This document shows, piece by piece, positions 10,373 to 20,148 of a DNA stretch of 64,000 nucleotides. The position numbers and the translations under genes are program-made. Each line of letters starts with the position of its first letter. Position 1 is the first letter of the stretch. Origin of the DNA: Prevotella melaninogenica (lineage in GTDB: Bacteria > Bacteroidota > Bacteroidia > Bacteroidales > Bacteroidaceae); assembly GCF_018128065.1 (NCBI RefSeq), contig NZ_CP072360.1, positions 1,306,501 to 1,370,500 on the forward strand, given 5' to 3'. The notes under the pieces were generated by a model that was not told the DNA's origin, did no database searches, and saw only the letters and a list, made by a program, of their open reading frames with translations.

Positions 10373-12502
10373 TTACCTTCGGGATTTGCCCGGTTTTTTA
10401 CGCTCGGGGAAGACAAAGACCGTCTTGAACTCTCCGTCCAAGGAGAGAGAAGCCTCGAAGCTCTTGCCCGTTTTGGAGGTAAAGCCCTTGATGATGCCAG
10501 TCTCTCCGTTTACCGCCAACTGCGTCAGTTGCTCGTCCGTGAGGCTCTTGCCTGCCACGCTGCGGAAAAGCGTCAGCCCACAATCGGCATCAGAGCATTT
10601 GGCACATCGGGGATAGAAGACCAGTGAGCCTTTGCCGCATTTGGGACAATGGATGTCGCTCTGTTTTTTGGGGAAGAGGATTTTGGAGGAGAGCAGTTCG
10701 TCGGTAATCTGTGTGGCGTAGTTTTCGATGCCCTTGCGAAACTCTTGCTCTTTCAACTCTCCCCGTTCGATTCTCGCCAAGTCCGCTTCCCACTGTCCGG
10801 TCATCTCGGCATTACCGATTTTCATTTCCCTAACGATGGAATAGACGGCAAGTCCTTTCTCAGTAGGGACGAGCGACTTCTTTTGGCGCACCATGTACTC
10901 GCGTGCAAAGAGGGTTTCGATGATGGCGGCACGGGTAGCGGGCGTGCCGATACCGCAATCCTTGAGCTGCGCACGCAATTCTTCGTCCTCCAACTCTTTG
11001 CCCGCCGTCTCCATCGCTGCCAACAGCGAACTTTCCGTGTGCAGGGGCTTGGGCTTGGTCGTTCCTTGTGCCAGCGAACAGGCACAGAGCGGAAGTTGCT
11101 TACCTTCCTCCCATTGAGGGATGATGATGCCTTCTCCATTCTCTCGGCTTTCCCGTTCTTCGGCTTCCGCCTGCTCCTTGTCTTTTTTTCTGCTGTTTTT
11201 GAGGACGGCACGCCAACCCTCTTCCTTGATGATTTCACCTTTGAGGATAAACTTCACATCCTCGCAGGCGGCAGTAACCGTACTGACATCCTTCACGCAA
11301 CGGGCCGAGAAGGCTTCGAGCATACGTCCGACTATCATATCGTAGATGGCTACTTCCTCTCCGAACATGTCTATCGGCTTCTTGCCCGTAATGAGCAGGG
11401 CGTGGTGGTCGGTCACTTTCTTGCCGTCCACCGAATGCGCATTAAATTCGGTCAGTCGGCGGGCATGGACACCCCAGATGGGATGGTCGTGCAAAAAGGC
11501 TATCAGGGCAGGTATTTCGGCAAAGACATCTTCGGGAATATATCGGCTGCCCGTGCGAGGATAGGTGATGTATGCCTTTTCGTAGAGCTTCTGCGCCAAG
11601 GAAAGGGTCTGTTCCGCCGAATAGCCGAATCGACTGTTCGCTTCTTTCTGTAGGGTGGTCAAGTCGTACAGAAGCGGTGGCTCCTGTCTGGTCTCCTTGC
11701 GCACAATCGTTTCCACGGTGGCATAAGGAGCCTGTTTGAGTTTATCATACAGGGCGGTGGCTTCCGCCTTATCGAACCAGCGGTCGGCAGAAGAGAAACG
11801 GAAACTCTCATCACCTTCCTTTACAGTAAGGCTGAGTTGCCAGAATGGCTGCGGCTCGAACTTCTTGTTCTCCAAGAAACGGGAACAGACCATACAGAGA
11901 GTCGGAGTCTGTACCCTGCCCAAGGAGTAAGTGCCTCTTCCTGCCGCAATGGATATGGCTTGGGTGGCATTGATACCCACCAACCAATCGGCTTCGCTGC
12001 GGGCACGGGCGGCATAATAGAGATTGTCATACGCCGCTCCGCTTTGTAGATGGGCAAGTCCCTCTTTGATGGCTTTGTCCGTCAAAGAACTGATCCATAG
12101 GCGGTCGAAGGGACGGGGAATGCCCAAGTATTCGTAAATGAATCTAAATATAAGTTCACCTTCCCGTCCGGCATCGGTGGCTACGATAATACCCTCGCAT
12201 TCCCGGAAGAGTTTTTCGATGACTTTGAGTTGGGCTACTGCCACAGCATCGGCTTTATAACCTTTGCCCTCCTTAATCTGACGGGGAATAAGGGTAAAGA
12301 CGGGAGGAAGAATCGGCAGGTTCTCTTTGTGGAAACCCTTGATGCCGTAAACTTCGGGCATGGCTGCCGTTATCAGGTGCCCCAATGCCCACGTGACGGT
12401 ATAGCCGCCTCCTTCGATATAACCATTCTTCTTGTTGGTTGCCCGAACGACACGGGCGATTTCACGAGCTACGCTCGGCTTTTCTGCTATGATGACTTTC
12501 AT
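10373..12502 (-). CDS. topB: Type IA DNA topoisomerase III (Exc-like)
   Basis: A 709-residue single-strand-passage topoisomerase. The Toprim domain starts the protein (IIAEKPS with Glu7; ATDAGREGE with Asp110 and acidic residues 114/116). The catalytic Tyr is Y314 in YITYPRTGSRYI. The C-terminus has a four-cysteine zinc-finger-like segment (CPKCGKG...CAKCSDADC) and a DUF3945-like repeat (GIIKGFTSKTGKSFEASL). In CTnDOT the homologue Exc takes part in excision and regulation. It follows the DUF3945 gene by 34 bases on the same strand, and its leader holds the CCACCACTAATATCC motif. Confidence 0.93.
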   Translation of the reverse strand: MKVIIAEKPSVAREIARVVRATNKKNGYIEGGGYTVTWALGHLITAAMPEVYGIKGFHKENLPILPPVFTLIPRQIKEGKGYKADAVAVAQLKVIEKLFRECEGIIVATDAGREGELIFRFIYEYLGIPRPFDRLWISSLTDKAIKEGLAHLQSGAAYDNLYYAARARSEADWLVGINATQAISIAAGRGTYSLGRVQTPTLCMVCSRFLENKKFEPQPFWQLSLTVKEGDESFRFSSADRWFDKAEATALYDKLKQAPYATVETIVRKETRQEPPLLYDLTTLQKEANSRFGYSAEQTLSLAQKLYEKAYITYPRTGSRYIPEDVFAEIPALIAFLHDHPIWGVHARRLTEFNAHSVDGKKVTDHHALLITGKKPIDMFGEEVAIYDMIVGRMLEAFSARCVKDVSTVTAACEDVKFILKGEIIKEEGWRAVLKNSRKKDKEQAEAEERESRENGEGIIIPQWEEGKQLPLCACSLAQGTTKPKPLHTESSLLAAMETAGKELEDEELRAQLKDCGIGTPATRAAIIETLFAREYMVRQKKSLVPTEKGLAVYSIVREMKIGNAEMTGQWEADLARIERGELKEQEFRKGIENYATQITDELLSSKILFPKKQSDIHCPKCGKGSLVFYPRCAKCSDADCGLTLFRSVAGKSLTDEQLTQLAVNGETGIIKGFTSKTGKSFEASLSLDGEFKTVFVFPERKKPGKSRR

Positions 12503-12536
12503 TTGTTCTTACTTTTTGGATATTAGTGGTGGCGGA

Positions 12537-13931
12537 TTACATTTTCATTCCCTTGGAACGCTTCTTCTCTTCTTCCTTCTGTTCCTGTCCGGCAGTAGGC
12601 TGTGTCTGTCCCTGCTTGAGCGGTTCATTCACCAGCTTGGTAGCCTCGTTGGTCTTGCCTTCGGAATTGACGGCGACCTGCGTGCGGGAAGCATTGTCGG
12701 GAGTTACCTCTTTGGCTTGGGACTTGTCAGGATTCCATTTGAGGAAGTCGAACTTGTTCTTCTCGAAATTCGGACGTACATAGGCATTGAAAGGCTCTCC
12801 TTTCTTGTCGATAAGCCCGGTCATATAGACCGTCTGACCTGCTTTGAGCTTCGCTTGCTCTTCGGGAGAGATGTCACGTCCCAACATCTTCTTGGGGACA
12901 CGCAGTTCTTTCTGCTCCGTTTGTTCCTGTCCTTCGGGAGCTTGTCTTTGGCGTTGTCCTTGCTTGGGAGAGCCGAAACGAAATTCAATAGATCGCTTGT
13001 CGGCATTGAATTGAAGGTTGGCATTGAAATGCTTTCCCATTTTGGAGGTCATGCCCTCTACATAGATGCTCCTTCCTTCCGAGAGTTCCTTTTTCTGCTC
13101 ATCGCTCAGCTTCACGCCCTTGATTTCATCGGGGATGCGTACCCTGTCGGCACTCAGGGCGATGATGTCGTTCGTCAGGCGGTCGATGCTCACGAAGCTG
13201 CGGGTCGGCTCCTCTTTGCCGGGGAAGGTCAGCTCCACGGTGCGACCGAGATTACCCGTTTCTCTGAGGGCTTTCTTGTCCTCGTCGGTGAAGGTATGCC
13301 CGAAGAACTCGCGCTCCAATTGAGGTTCCTTGCGGATGGCATGGACAACGGGAATGAATGTTCCGTCTCCGGAGGCTTTCAGGGAAAGACGGGCATCGGT
13401 ATGCAGGGAGACTTCCCCGATTTTGATGCTGATGGGAACAAGTGGAGTCTTTCTGTATTGAAGCAGGTCATCAAGATGCTTGCCCTTTTCCAGACTCTCA
13501 CGGCTTATGCCCATCTGCTCAAACTGTTCCCATTTCACCTTGTCGGGGTCAATGCCTTGGAAGGACTGTTTCTGCTCTCCCGCATAGTCCGAAGGATTGA
13601 TACGGGCGGAGTCCAGCATCTCCTTATTGGAGGGGACATCCGGTGCTTTGAGTATCTCCGAGAGCACACGTGCACTGGCAACGGCACTCTCAAAAGGCAC
13701 TTTGAAGAAGTTCAGCGGTGTGGGATGCTTGAACTGACGCATGAAGTTGGAGAGGAAATTCTCCAGCGCATTGCTGTGCTTGTCGAACTTCAGGAAACTC
13801 TGTTCATGCTCGGCGGTGGGCGGAACGGTTCTCAGCCCGCCTTTCTCGTCCGTACCTGTGACGGCTTTGAGATTCTCGTCCTTGGAATCTTTCACCAAAA
13901 GGACTTCTTGGTCTTTGATTTTTTCGTCCAT
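12537..13931 (-). CDS. DUF4099/DUF3945 domain ICE protein
   Basis: A 464-residue protein, first gene of the leftward block to the methylase-helicase. The N-terminal half matches DUF4099 (DKVKWEQFEQMGISRESLEKG, near 130-150). The C-terminal half has two DUF3945-type repeats (YVEGMTSKMGKHFNANLQ and YMTGLIDKKGEPFNAYV), the same module that ends the neighbouring topoisomerase. The tail is Gln/Lys/Glu-rich. The biochemical role is unknown; the shared repeat suggests a partner or DNA-binding module of the topoisomerase. Transcription probably begins at the operator-linked promoter at 13971-14034. Confidence 0.82.
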   Translation of the reverse strand: MDEKIKDQEVLLVKDSKDENLKAVTGTDEKGGLRTVPPTAEHEQSFLKFDKHSNALENFLSNFMRQFKHPTPLNFFKVPFESAVASARVLSEILKAPDVPSNKEMLDSARINPSDYAGEQKQSFQGIDPDKVKWEQFEQMGISRESLEKGKHLDDLLQYRKTPLVPISIKIGEVSLHTDARLSLKASGDGTFIPVVHAIRKEPQLEREFFGHTFTDEDKKALRETGNLGRTVELTFPGKEEPTRSFVSIDRLTNDIIALSADRVRIPDEIKGVKLSDEQKKELSEGRSIYVEGMTSKMGKHFNANLQFNADKRSIEFRFGSPKQGQRQRQAPEGQEQTEQKELRVPKKMLGRDISPEEQAKLKAGQTVYMTGLIDKKGEPFNAYVRPNFEKNKFDFLKWNPDKSQAKEVTPDNASRTQVAVNSEGKTNEATKLVNEPLKQGQTQPTAGQEQKEEEKKRSKGMKM

Positions 13932-13970
13932 ATTACAATGTATTTAATAACACCAACAGCGGTGCACGGA

Positions 13971-14034
13971 CAAAAGTAAACCAAAGAAACCGTGTATGTT
14001 AGAGGTTTGAGATAACTGCGTACTTGTGGCGTCG
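13971..14034 (-). promoter_or_regulatory. Promoter with operator copy 2 of the ICE regulon
   Basis: The minus-strand -7 box TACTTTTG (13971-13978) lies 40 bases before the DUF3945 start at 13931. The operator 20-mer ACTGCGTACTTGTGGCGTCG occupies plus-strand 14015-14034, 36 bases upstream of the -7 box. No TTTG -33 element is seen at the usual distance, which fits an activator-dependent promoter. Confidence 0.65.
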
Positions 14035-14051
14035 ATATGGATGGAAGTGGC

Positions 14052-14084
14052 AAAAAAAGAGGTATGGCTCAAACTCCATACCTC
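14052..14084 (-). terminator. Rho-independent terminator of the ABC operon
   Basis: On the minus strand GAGGTATGG, an eight-base loop and CCATACCTC are followed by seven T residues, 21 bases after the stop of the ABC gene at 14105. This is a classical intrinsic terminator. Confidence 0.85.
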
Positions 14085-14104
14085 CATATTTTTCATTGAT
14101 TAGG

Positions 14105-15802
14105 TTATTGCATTGACAATAGTTTGCAATACACTCCGCCTTTTGCTTCGAGTTCGGCGTGCGTTCCATTCTCTACAAGTTGTCCCTTGTCCATCACGAT
14201 AATCTGATTAGCGTTACGGATGGTTTGCAAATGATGGGCAATGACCAAGACTGTGCGATTTCGGATAAGGGCAGACATTGCCTGTTGTATCTTATATTCA
14301 TTGACAGGGTCAACATTGCTCGTTATCTCGTCCAAAAGAATGATGGGAGCGTCTTTCAAGAAAGCACGGGCGATTGAAAGCCTTTGTTTCTGCCCTCCAG
14401 AGAGTCCCAAACCGTTTTCTCCGATTTTTGTTTCATAACCTTCTGGCAGACTGATGATAAAGTCGTGTATCATCGCCCTACGTGCTGCTTCTTCAATTTC
14501 TTCCTGCGTAGCATTGCGGTTGCCCACTTTGATATTATTGGCAATGGTGTCTGAAAAGAGAATAACATTCTGCATCACCACACTGATTTCACCGAGTAGA
14601 TAATCATAGTCCATTTCTCGAATGTCTATACCTCCGATACAGATTCTGCCAGCCTGCGGTTCCCAGAAACGGAGCAAAAGGTTGGTAATGGTTGTTTTAC
14701 CAGAACCTGACGAACCAACAAGTGCCGTTACCGTTCCTTCGGGAACATGGAACGTGAGAGCTTTCATCTCAAAGCCTTCCTTCTCATAATGGAAACCGAC
14801 TCCTTCGAATGACAGGTCGAAGCGTTCCGCTGTTTTCGGCTGTTCAGGATTGGTGATAACAGGGGCATTCAACAAATGGGAAATGCGTCCATAGCTGTCC
14901 TTTACCTTGATGTAATTCAGCCAATGACTCTCCATATTGACAAAAGGTTTGTAGAACTCTTTCGAGACAATAATGAACATAAGATAGGCGAAAACGGAAA
15001 ATTCTCCGTACCAAGTCCACCAAAGACCGATTGTAGCCATCAGAGCGAAAGCCAACTCTATCAGGAAAGTGTATCTGCCCACACTCACAGCTGCCAAACG
15101 AGAAGTATTCTTACTGCTTTCTCCAAATTCACTGACAGAGTGGTCGAGTCTGTCACGGAACATTCCTTTTTCTCCAAACACTTTCAAAACCGGAATGCCC
15201 TTGACGTATTCTACAAAGAGGCTGACCATATCCGCCAGATTGTCCTGAGACTCTTCCTGTGCTTTCATTCCCGAGCGAATGCCCCGATACAGAGAAAACA
15301 GGGCAATAGGAAGAATGGCTACCATTGTCAATCCCATGCGCCAGTCCACACAGAACAGTCCGATGCCAAGTATCAGAGCTACAATGAAATCAGCAGACAT
15401 CCGTGTCCATAGATGTCCTACTACCATTTCCATGTTATCCACGTCTTTGTGAATGACTGTACTTATCTCTCCCAGACGCTCATTGGTATAGAAACCGAGT
15501 GAGAACATTTTCAGTTTCAATATGATTTTCTCGCGGATACGTTCCACAAGATCAAATCCGGCAAAATGCTTGCTCATATCGGCAATGGCATTGGATAGGG
15601 TTTTCAATACCAGCAGACCGCCAAGTAACCATGCTGCCGAAATGAAAGAGATGCTTTCTCCCTGTATATGACGGTCGATAAGGAACAAGACGGTTAGCAT
15701 GATTGCCGTGCCACAAAGAGCATAAACCACGAAAAACAGTGCAGAGATAATCAGATGCCGCACTCCGCGAGCGGTCAATTCATTCAATATATTGCGTACC
15801 AT
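14105..15802 (-). CDS. ABC transporter, fused permease and ATPase (half-transporter)
   Basis: A 565-residue exporter-fold ABC half-transporter: about six membrane segments in the first 300 residues, then an ATPase with Walker A GSSGSGKTT (near 362), signature LSGGQKQR and Walker B IILLDEIT. It is the second of two adjacent half-transporters three bases apart, probably a heterodimer. Such pairs (YbtP/YbtQ, Irp6/7 type) import ferric siderophores in other bacteria; the divergent TonB receptor and AraC regulator suggest similar use here. The direction of transport cannot be read from sequence. The partner gene appears frameshifted. Confidence 0.9.
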   Translation of the reverse strand: MVRNILNELTARGVRHLIISALFFVVYALCGTAIMLTVLFLIDRHIQGESISFISAAWLLGGLLVLKTLSNAIADMSKHFAGFDLVERIREKIILKLKMFSLGFYTNERLGEISTVIHKDVDNMEMVVGHLWTRMSADFIVALILGIGLFCVDWRMGLTMVAILPIALFSLYRGIRSGMKAQEESQDNLADMVSLFVEYVKGIPVLKVFGEKGMFRDRLDHSVSEFGESSKNTSRLAAVSVGRYTFLIELAFALMATIGLWWTWYGEFSVFAYLMFIIVSKEFYKPFVNMESHWLNYIKVKDSYGRISHLLNAPVITNPEQPKTAERFDLSFEGVGFHYEKEGFEMKALTFHVPEGTVTALVGSSGSGKTTITNLLLRFWEPQAGRICIGGIDIREMDYDYLLGEISVVMQNVILFSDTIANNIKVGNRNATQEEIEEAARRAMIHDFIISLPEGYETKIGENGLGLSGGQKQRLSIARAFLKDAPIILLDEITSNVDPVNEYKIQQAMSALIRNRTVLVIAHHLQTIRNANQIIVMDKGQLVENGTHAELEAKGGVYCKLLSMQ

Positions 15803-15805
15803 TGT

Positions 15806-17670
15806 TTATACCTCCTCTTCTTTCAGTTGCCATTTACTTACTTGTTCTTGCGTCTCCGTCATATTGCGGTACAGAGAACAGTCTTTCATCAGTTCTTGGT
15901 GTGTTCCTTTTGAGACAACCTGCCCTTTGTCCATCACAACAATACGCTCCATATCCTGAATCGTATTGAGACGATGGGCAATGGTAATGACGGTCTTGTT
16001 GCGCTGCAATTCATCAAGAGCTTCTTGGATTAGTTTCTCATTCTCTCCGTCCAAAGCAGCGGTGGCTTCATCGAGAATAACTATTGGAGAGTCTTTGAGT
16101 AACATTCGGGCAATGGAAATACGCTGTTTTTCTCCGCCGGAGAATTTTACGCCAGCTTCGCCTGCCAGCGTATCATAACCATTCGGCAATCCCATGATAA
16201 AATCATGAATATGAGCACGCTGTGCTGCCGTTTCCACTTCCTTTTGTGTGGCGGTAGGTCTTCCTATACGGATATTATCCCGAATGGTTGTGTTAAAGAG
16301 AAAAACCTCCTGCTGTACCATCGAAAAATAATCAGCGATATTACGTTCGGAGAGTTCCGTAATATTCTCTCCTCCCAATCGGATAGTACCTGTTTGGGGG
16401 TGCCAGAACCCCATCATCAAACTTGCCAGCGTGGTTTTTCCCGACCCTGACTCGCCTACGATAGCTGTATGACTACCTTTCGGAAATTGAAGACATACAT
16501 CTTTCAGCGCATTGTCTTCCTTGTTTGGATAGGAAAATGTAACGTGCTCGACACAAACATCCGTTTGTGTCGTATCCGTTTTCTTGTTCGCAGTTTCCTT
16601 TGCCTGTACCTCTGTAATGGACTGTACTTTTGCCAACGACTGACCATAGACGATTCGGAAATGTTGGAATGTTGCCAACTTAGCAAAGGAGGATGAGAAC
16701 AGTCCACCCAATATCAGGGCAAGGATAAAACGTGCCACCGTCAGTTCGCCCGAAGTCATCAGCCATAGCCCGACAAGAGTCATTACCACGATACCACCTT
16801 CCAAGAGTATCGTTATCAATGTCATGGGAACGGTAACGCTAAACATGCTCCGCTTTACCCAACGGATGTAGTCGCGCATACCACCAAGTACTCGTTCCGT
16901 TCTATTTTCCTCGTTACTGAAGGCTTTGATTACCGATATGGTAGCCACATATTCCAAAAGGTCTTCCGACATTTTTGCGTACTTTCCATAAAGTGTTGAA
17001 AGCTCCTTCCCCAAAGTGTTTTAACAGCCATTTGCAGAAGAAATGCTACAGGCAAAAGAGAAATGAGCGACAGCCCCAAACGCCAGTCCAACACCATAAT
17101 GATTACCCAGAGTAAGGCAGGAAAAAGCGTAGCCGAAAGGATTTCGGGTAATCCATGTGCTAAATAAATTTCAATTTGTTCCACATCATGGTTGATAATA
17201 TTCACCAAGTCGCCAACTTTCCGTTCTTGAAAGAAACCGAGCGGCAAGCGTTGCAGATGACTTATGATACGCAACCTCAATCGTGTAAGGGCATTGTAAG
17301 CCGACCGGTGTGCCCGCCAAATTGAGGTTCCATAGAATACGCCTCGAAGCATTGCAAATAGTATCATTATTCCTCCAATACCCCAAACTATTAAGGGAGA
17401 GAGTGTGCCATTCATCAGCTTGTCCACTGCCCACACTACCAGCAGTATAGGGAGTGTACCTAAAATAAGGTGCAATATGACCACTGCATTGGAGAGCAGG
17501 CTGCGGCTCTCCCGTTCCTCATCAAGAGGTCTGACTTTTTGTTTATCCATATATGTGATGTGTCGTTTTGATTTTTTCTGCTGCAAAAGTACGGCAACAA
17601 ACAGGAATAAAATAACCCCAATAAGCATTACACTGCCCCAAAACAACAATTTGCTCGCATATAAACACAA
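15806..17670 (-). pseudogene. ABC half-transporter, split by a frameshift
   Basis: Two overlapping frames make one transporter. Minus-strand 17670-16930 encodes the N-terminal membrane part to AVKTLWG. Minus-strand 17014-15806 continues with GKELSTLYGKYAKMSEDLLEYV and the ATPase (Walker A GESGSGKTT, signature FSGGEKQR, Walker B IVILDEAT). The break falls in a GGGG run near 17010; one extra G restores a continuous product of about 620 residues. This is either a recent inactivating deletion or a homopolymer sequencing error. If real, the heterodimeric transporter with the gene at 14105 should be inactive. A divergent TonB receptor gene starts 85 bases away. Confidence 0.85.
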
Positions 17671-17720
17671 CAGGGGTATAAGCGTGGATAATAGGGTTAT
17701 TTATTTGCTCGGCAGGTAAG

Positions 17721-17728
17721 TACCTTTG
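17721..17728 (+). promoter_or_regulatory. -7 box of TonB receptor promoter
   Basis: TACCTTTG matches the Bacteroidota -7 consensus 27 bases before the receptor start codon. No TTTG lies at the standard -33 spacing, so activation by the downstream AraC protein is plausible. The divergent ABC operon begins within the same 84-base gap. Confidence 0.5.
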
Positions 17729-17754
17729 CACAGAATCTCACAAACAAATATGAT

Positions 17755-20130
17755 ATGTCAATCAGCTCAATAGTCCATTTATACAAAAGAATGCTCATTG
17801 TCGGCTTTCTATTGTTGTGGTCTTTTCCTATGTTTGCACAACTGCAACCAACAGAAATAAAAGTTATTGATGCAGAAAATGGGAACAGTATAGAATTTGC
17901 CGCCGTACATTGGAAAGGTTTGAATGCTCCAACGTACACAAATGGTACGACTACAAACAGGAAAGGTATTGCAAAACTAAGTGCATCAAGTAATCAAAAA
18001 CTTATGCTTATGGTAAGTTATGTCGGTTATCAGACCATTACCGATACGATTACTGCAAATGGGAAGCGTTATACCATAAGACTACTCCCGGAATCAACAG
18101 AGTTAGCAGATGTAGTGGTCTTCGGAAAAACAAAAGCACAAGTTCTCAGAGAGTCGCCTGAAGCAGTTTCTGTAATAAATGCGAAAGAACTTCAAGGCAG
18201 ATCTATTTCGTTAGAAACCGTTTTGAATAAAACCATAGGTTTGAAAGTTGGGCAGACCGGCGGTTTGGGAAGCAGTTCGAGAATTATTGTTCATGGATTG
18301 GAAGGAAACCGCATTCAAATCTTATGGGACGGAATACCAATGAGTACTTCTGACGGGGCTTTTTCTCTTGATGAAATTCCGATAGACATTATAGAAAGAA
18401 TAGAAGTCTATAAGAGTATCATACCCGCCCGTTTCGGATGTGATGGATTGGGGGGAGCCGTCAATATCGTTACTAAAGAGTTTAGTACGGACTATTTAGA
18501 TGCCTCGTATGAATTCGGGTCTTACCAAACACACAAAGGAAGCGTCTTCTCTCGCAAGAACTTTCCAAAGAGTGGCGTTCTACTCGGTGCGGGAGGTTAT
18601 TATACATCTGCAAAGAATGACTACTCTTTCAGAGTTCCCGAGAGAGAAAATCTGTTGGTAAGACGTGACCATGACCGTTTTCGTTCGTATATGTTAAAGG
18701 GAAAAATTGCTTTCACGAAACTTTGGTTCGATGAGATTAGTACCGAGTTCGGGTATTACAATCGTTTCAATGAAATCCAAGGTATCTTAAAAAACATACA
18801 ACATGCCGAAAACCAATCAGGAATGTTTATGTTGGAAAACAAACTGATAAAAAGCGGAATGCTGAACGACCGCCTTAATCTTGAGTCCCATTTCTCCCTT
18901 TCACATACAACAAACAATTTTGTGGATACGGCACGAGTTAATCACGATTTCGAAGGAAACATATATCCGAGTCCGAATGGGCAGGGAGAAACAGGAGATG
19001 TTCCTCACAACTCAAATGACAAAGGCTTGGAAATCAATGAACGTATCAATTTTGATTACAAGTTGTCCGCCAATCACAGTTTGAATCTGAACACACTTAT
19101 TAACTACGCCAGAAGGCAACCGAGCGACAACATTGCAAGTCAGCATGCAGGTTTTGTTATCGGAGGATTTCCCAGCAAAAAGACCAGTGTCATTTCGGGG
19201 TTGACTTGGGAGTCAAAACTCTTTGATAAGAAACTGACGAATATGCTCTCCGCAAAGTATTTCCACCTCCATTCCGAGATAGAAGATTTGACTTCATACG
19301 AGCTGATTGAGGCTCCGAAGAAAAAGAACAATACGACCTCACAAATAGGCTGGATAGAGGCAATAAAATACGAGCCCTTCAGAGGTTTTCACTTGAAAGC
19401 ATCTTACCAGCGGGCAATACGCCTTCCCAATTCACAAGAACTATTCGGTGATGGTATCATCACCTTTCCTGCAGCCGGATTGAGACCAGAGAAAAGCCAC
19501 AACTTCAATCTGGGGTTCTTAATAGACAAAAATGATGTCCTCGGATTATCGCGATTGCAGTTTGAAGTGAACGGCTTTTATATGCAGGTAAGCGATATGA
19601 TAAAACTGATGAAACAGCACATGGCAGCCGGATATGTAAACGCAGAAAAGGTACATATTAAAGGTATAGAAACCGAAATAAAATTGGACATATCGCCAAC
19701 GGTCTATGCCTACGGAAATCTAACTTATCAGGATGTGCGTGATGTCTTGAACTATTTACCCGGTACCCAAGCCCCCAATCCGACAAAAGGATTGCGACTG
19801 CCGAACATTCCCTATTTGTTCGGCAACTTCGGGGCGGAGTATCACAGCAACCGATTATTCAAGAATTGGTATGTCAAGGCTTTCTGGGACGGCAAATTTA
19901 CTGAGGAGTTCTTCTACTTCTGGGAACTTACCGAATTACAGAAACGACGTATTCCCCGCAGTTTCGTCAATGACATAGGGCTATTGTTGACCTACAAAAG
20001 CAAATATTCCGTAGCCTTGGAATGCCATAATATAATGAACAAAGAAGTTTGGGACCAATTCCGCCAACCATTGGCAGGACGGACACTTCACCTCAAATTC
20101 AGATATGTCTTCTCAAAAGGAATTTTCTAA
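17755..20130 (+). CDS. TonB-dependent outer-membrane receptor
   Basis: A 791-residue receptor. A signal peptide (FLLLWSFPMFAQ) is followed by a carboxypeptidase-regulatory-like domain (about 35-110), a plug domain (ESPEAVSVINAKEL to GLGGAVNIVTKEF, about 135-245) and a 22-strand-type barrel ending in LHLKFRYVFSKGIF. It should import a TonB-energised ligand such as a ferric siderophore or heme; the absence of a SusD partner argues against glycans. It lies upstream of a DUF4374 lipoprotein (18-base gap) and divergent from two ABC transporters, which together look like a complete metal-chelate uptake set. The ligand is not predictable from sequence. Confidence 0.93.
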   Translation: MSISSIVHLYKRMLIVGFLLLWSFPMFAQLQPTEIKVIDAENGNSIEFAAVHWKGLNAPTYTNGTTTNRKGIAKLSASSNQKLMLMVSYVGYQTITDTITANGKRYTIRLLPESTELADVVVFGKTKAQVLRESPEAVSVINAKELQGRSISLETVLNKTIGLKVGQTGGLGSSSRIIVHGLEGNRIQILWDGIPMSTSDGAFSLDEIPIDIIERIEVYKSIIPARFGCDGLGGAVNIVTKEFSTDYLDASYEFGSYQTHKGSVFSRKNFPKSGVLLGAGGYYTSAKNDYSFRVPERENLLVRRDHDRFRSYMLKGKIAFTKLWFDEISTEFGYYNRFNEIQGILKNIQHAENQSGMFMLENKLIKSGMLNDRLNLESHFSLSHTTNNFVDTARVNHDFEGNIYPSPNGQGETGDVPHNSNDKGLEINERINFDYKLSANHSLNLNTLINYARRQPSDNIASQHAGFVIGGFPSKKTSVISGLTWESKLFDKKLTNMLSAKYFHLHSEIEDLTSYELIEAPKKKNNTTSQIGWIEAIKYEPFRGFHLKASYQRAIRLPNSQELFGDGIITFPAAGLRPEKSHNFNLGFLIDKNDVLGLSRLQFEVNGFYMQVSDMIKLMKQHMAAGYVNAEKVHIKGIETEIKLDISPTVYAYGNLTYQDVRDVLNYLPGTQAPNPTKGLRLPNIPYLFGNFGAEYHSNRLFKNWYVKAFWDGKFTEEFFYFWELTELQKRRIPRSFVNDIGLLLTYKSKYSVALECHNIMNKEVWDQFRQPLAGRTLHLKFRYVFSKGIF

Positions 20131-20148
20131 TTTAACAAATATAAAAAG

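Noticed and set aside
10649..11653. A 334-residue plus-strand frame opposite topB
   Set aside because: Antisense of a clear topoisomerase with intact catalytic Tyr.
12432..13979. A 515-residue plus-strand frame opposite the DUF4099/DUF3945 gene
   Set aside because: It mirrors the opposite gene's codon pattern and has no family features; the minus-strand gene has clear domains.
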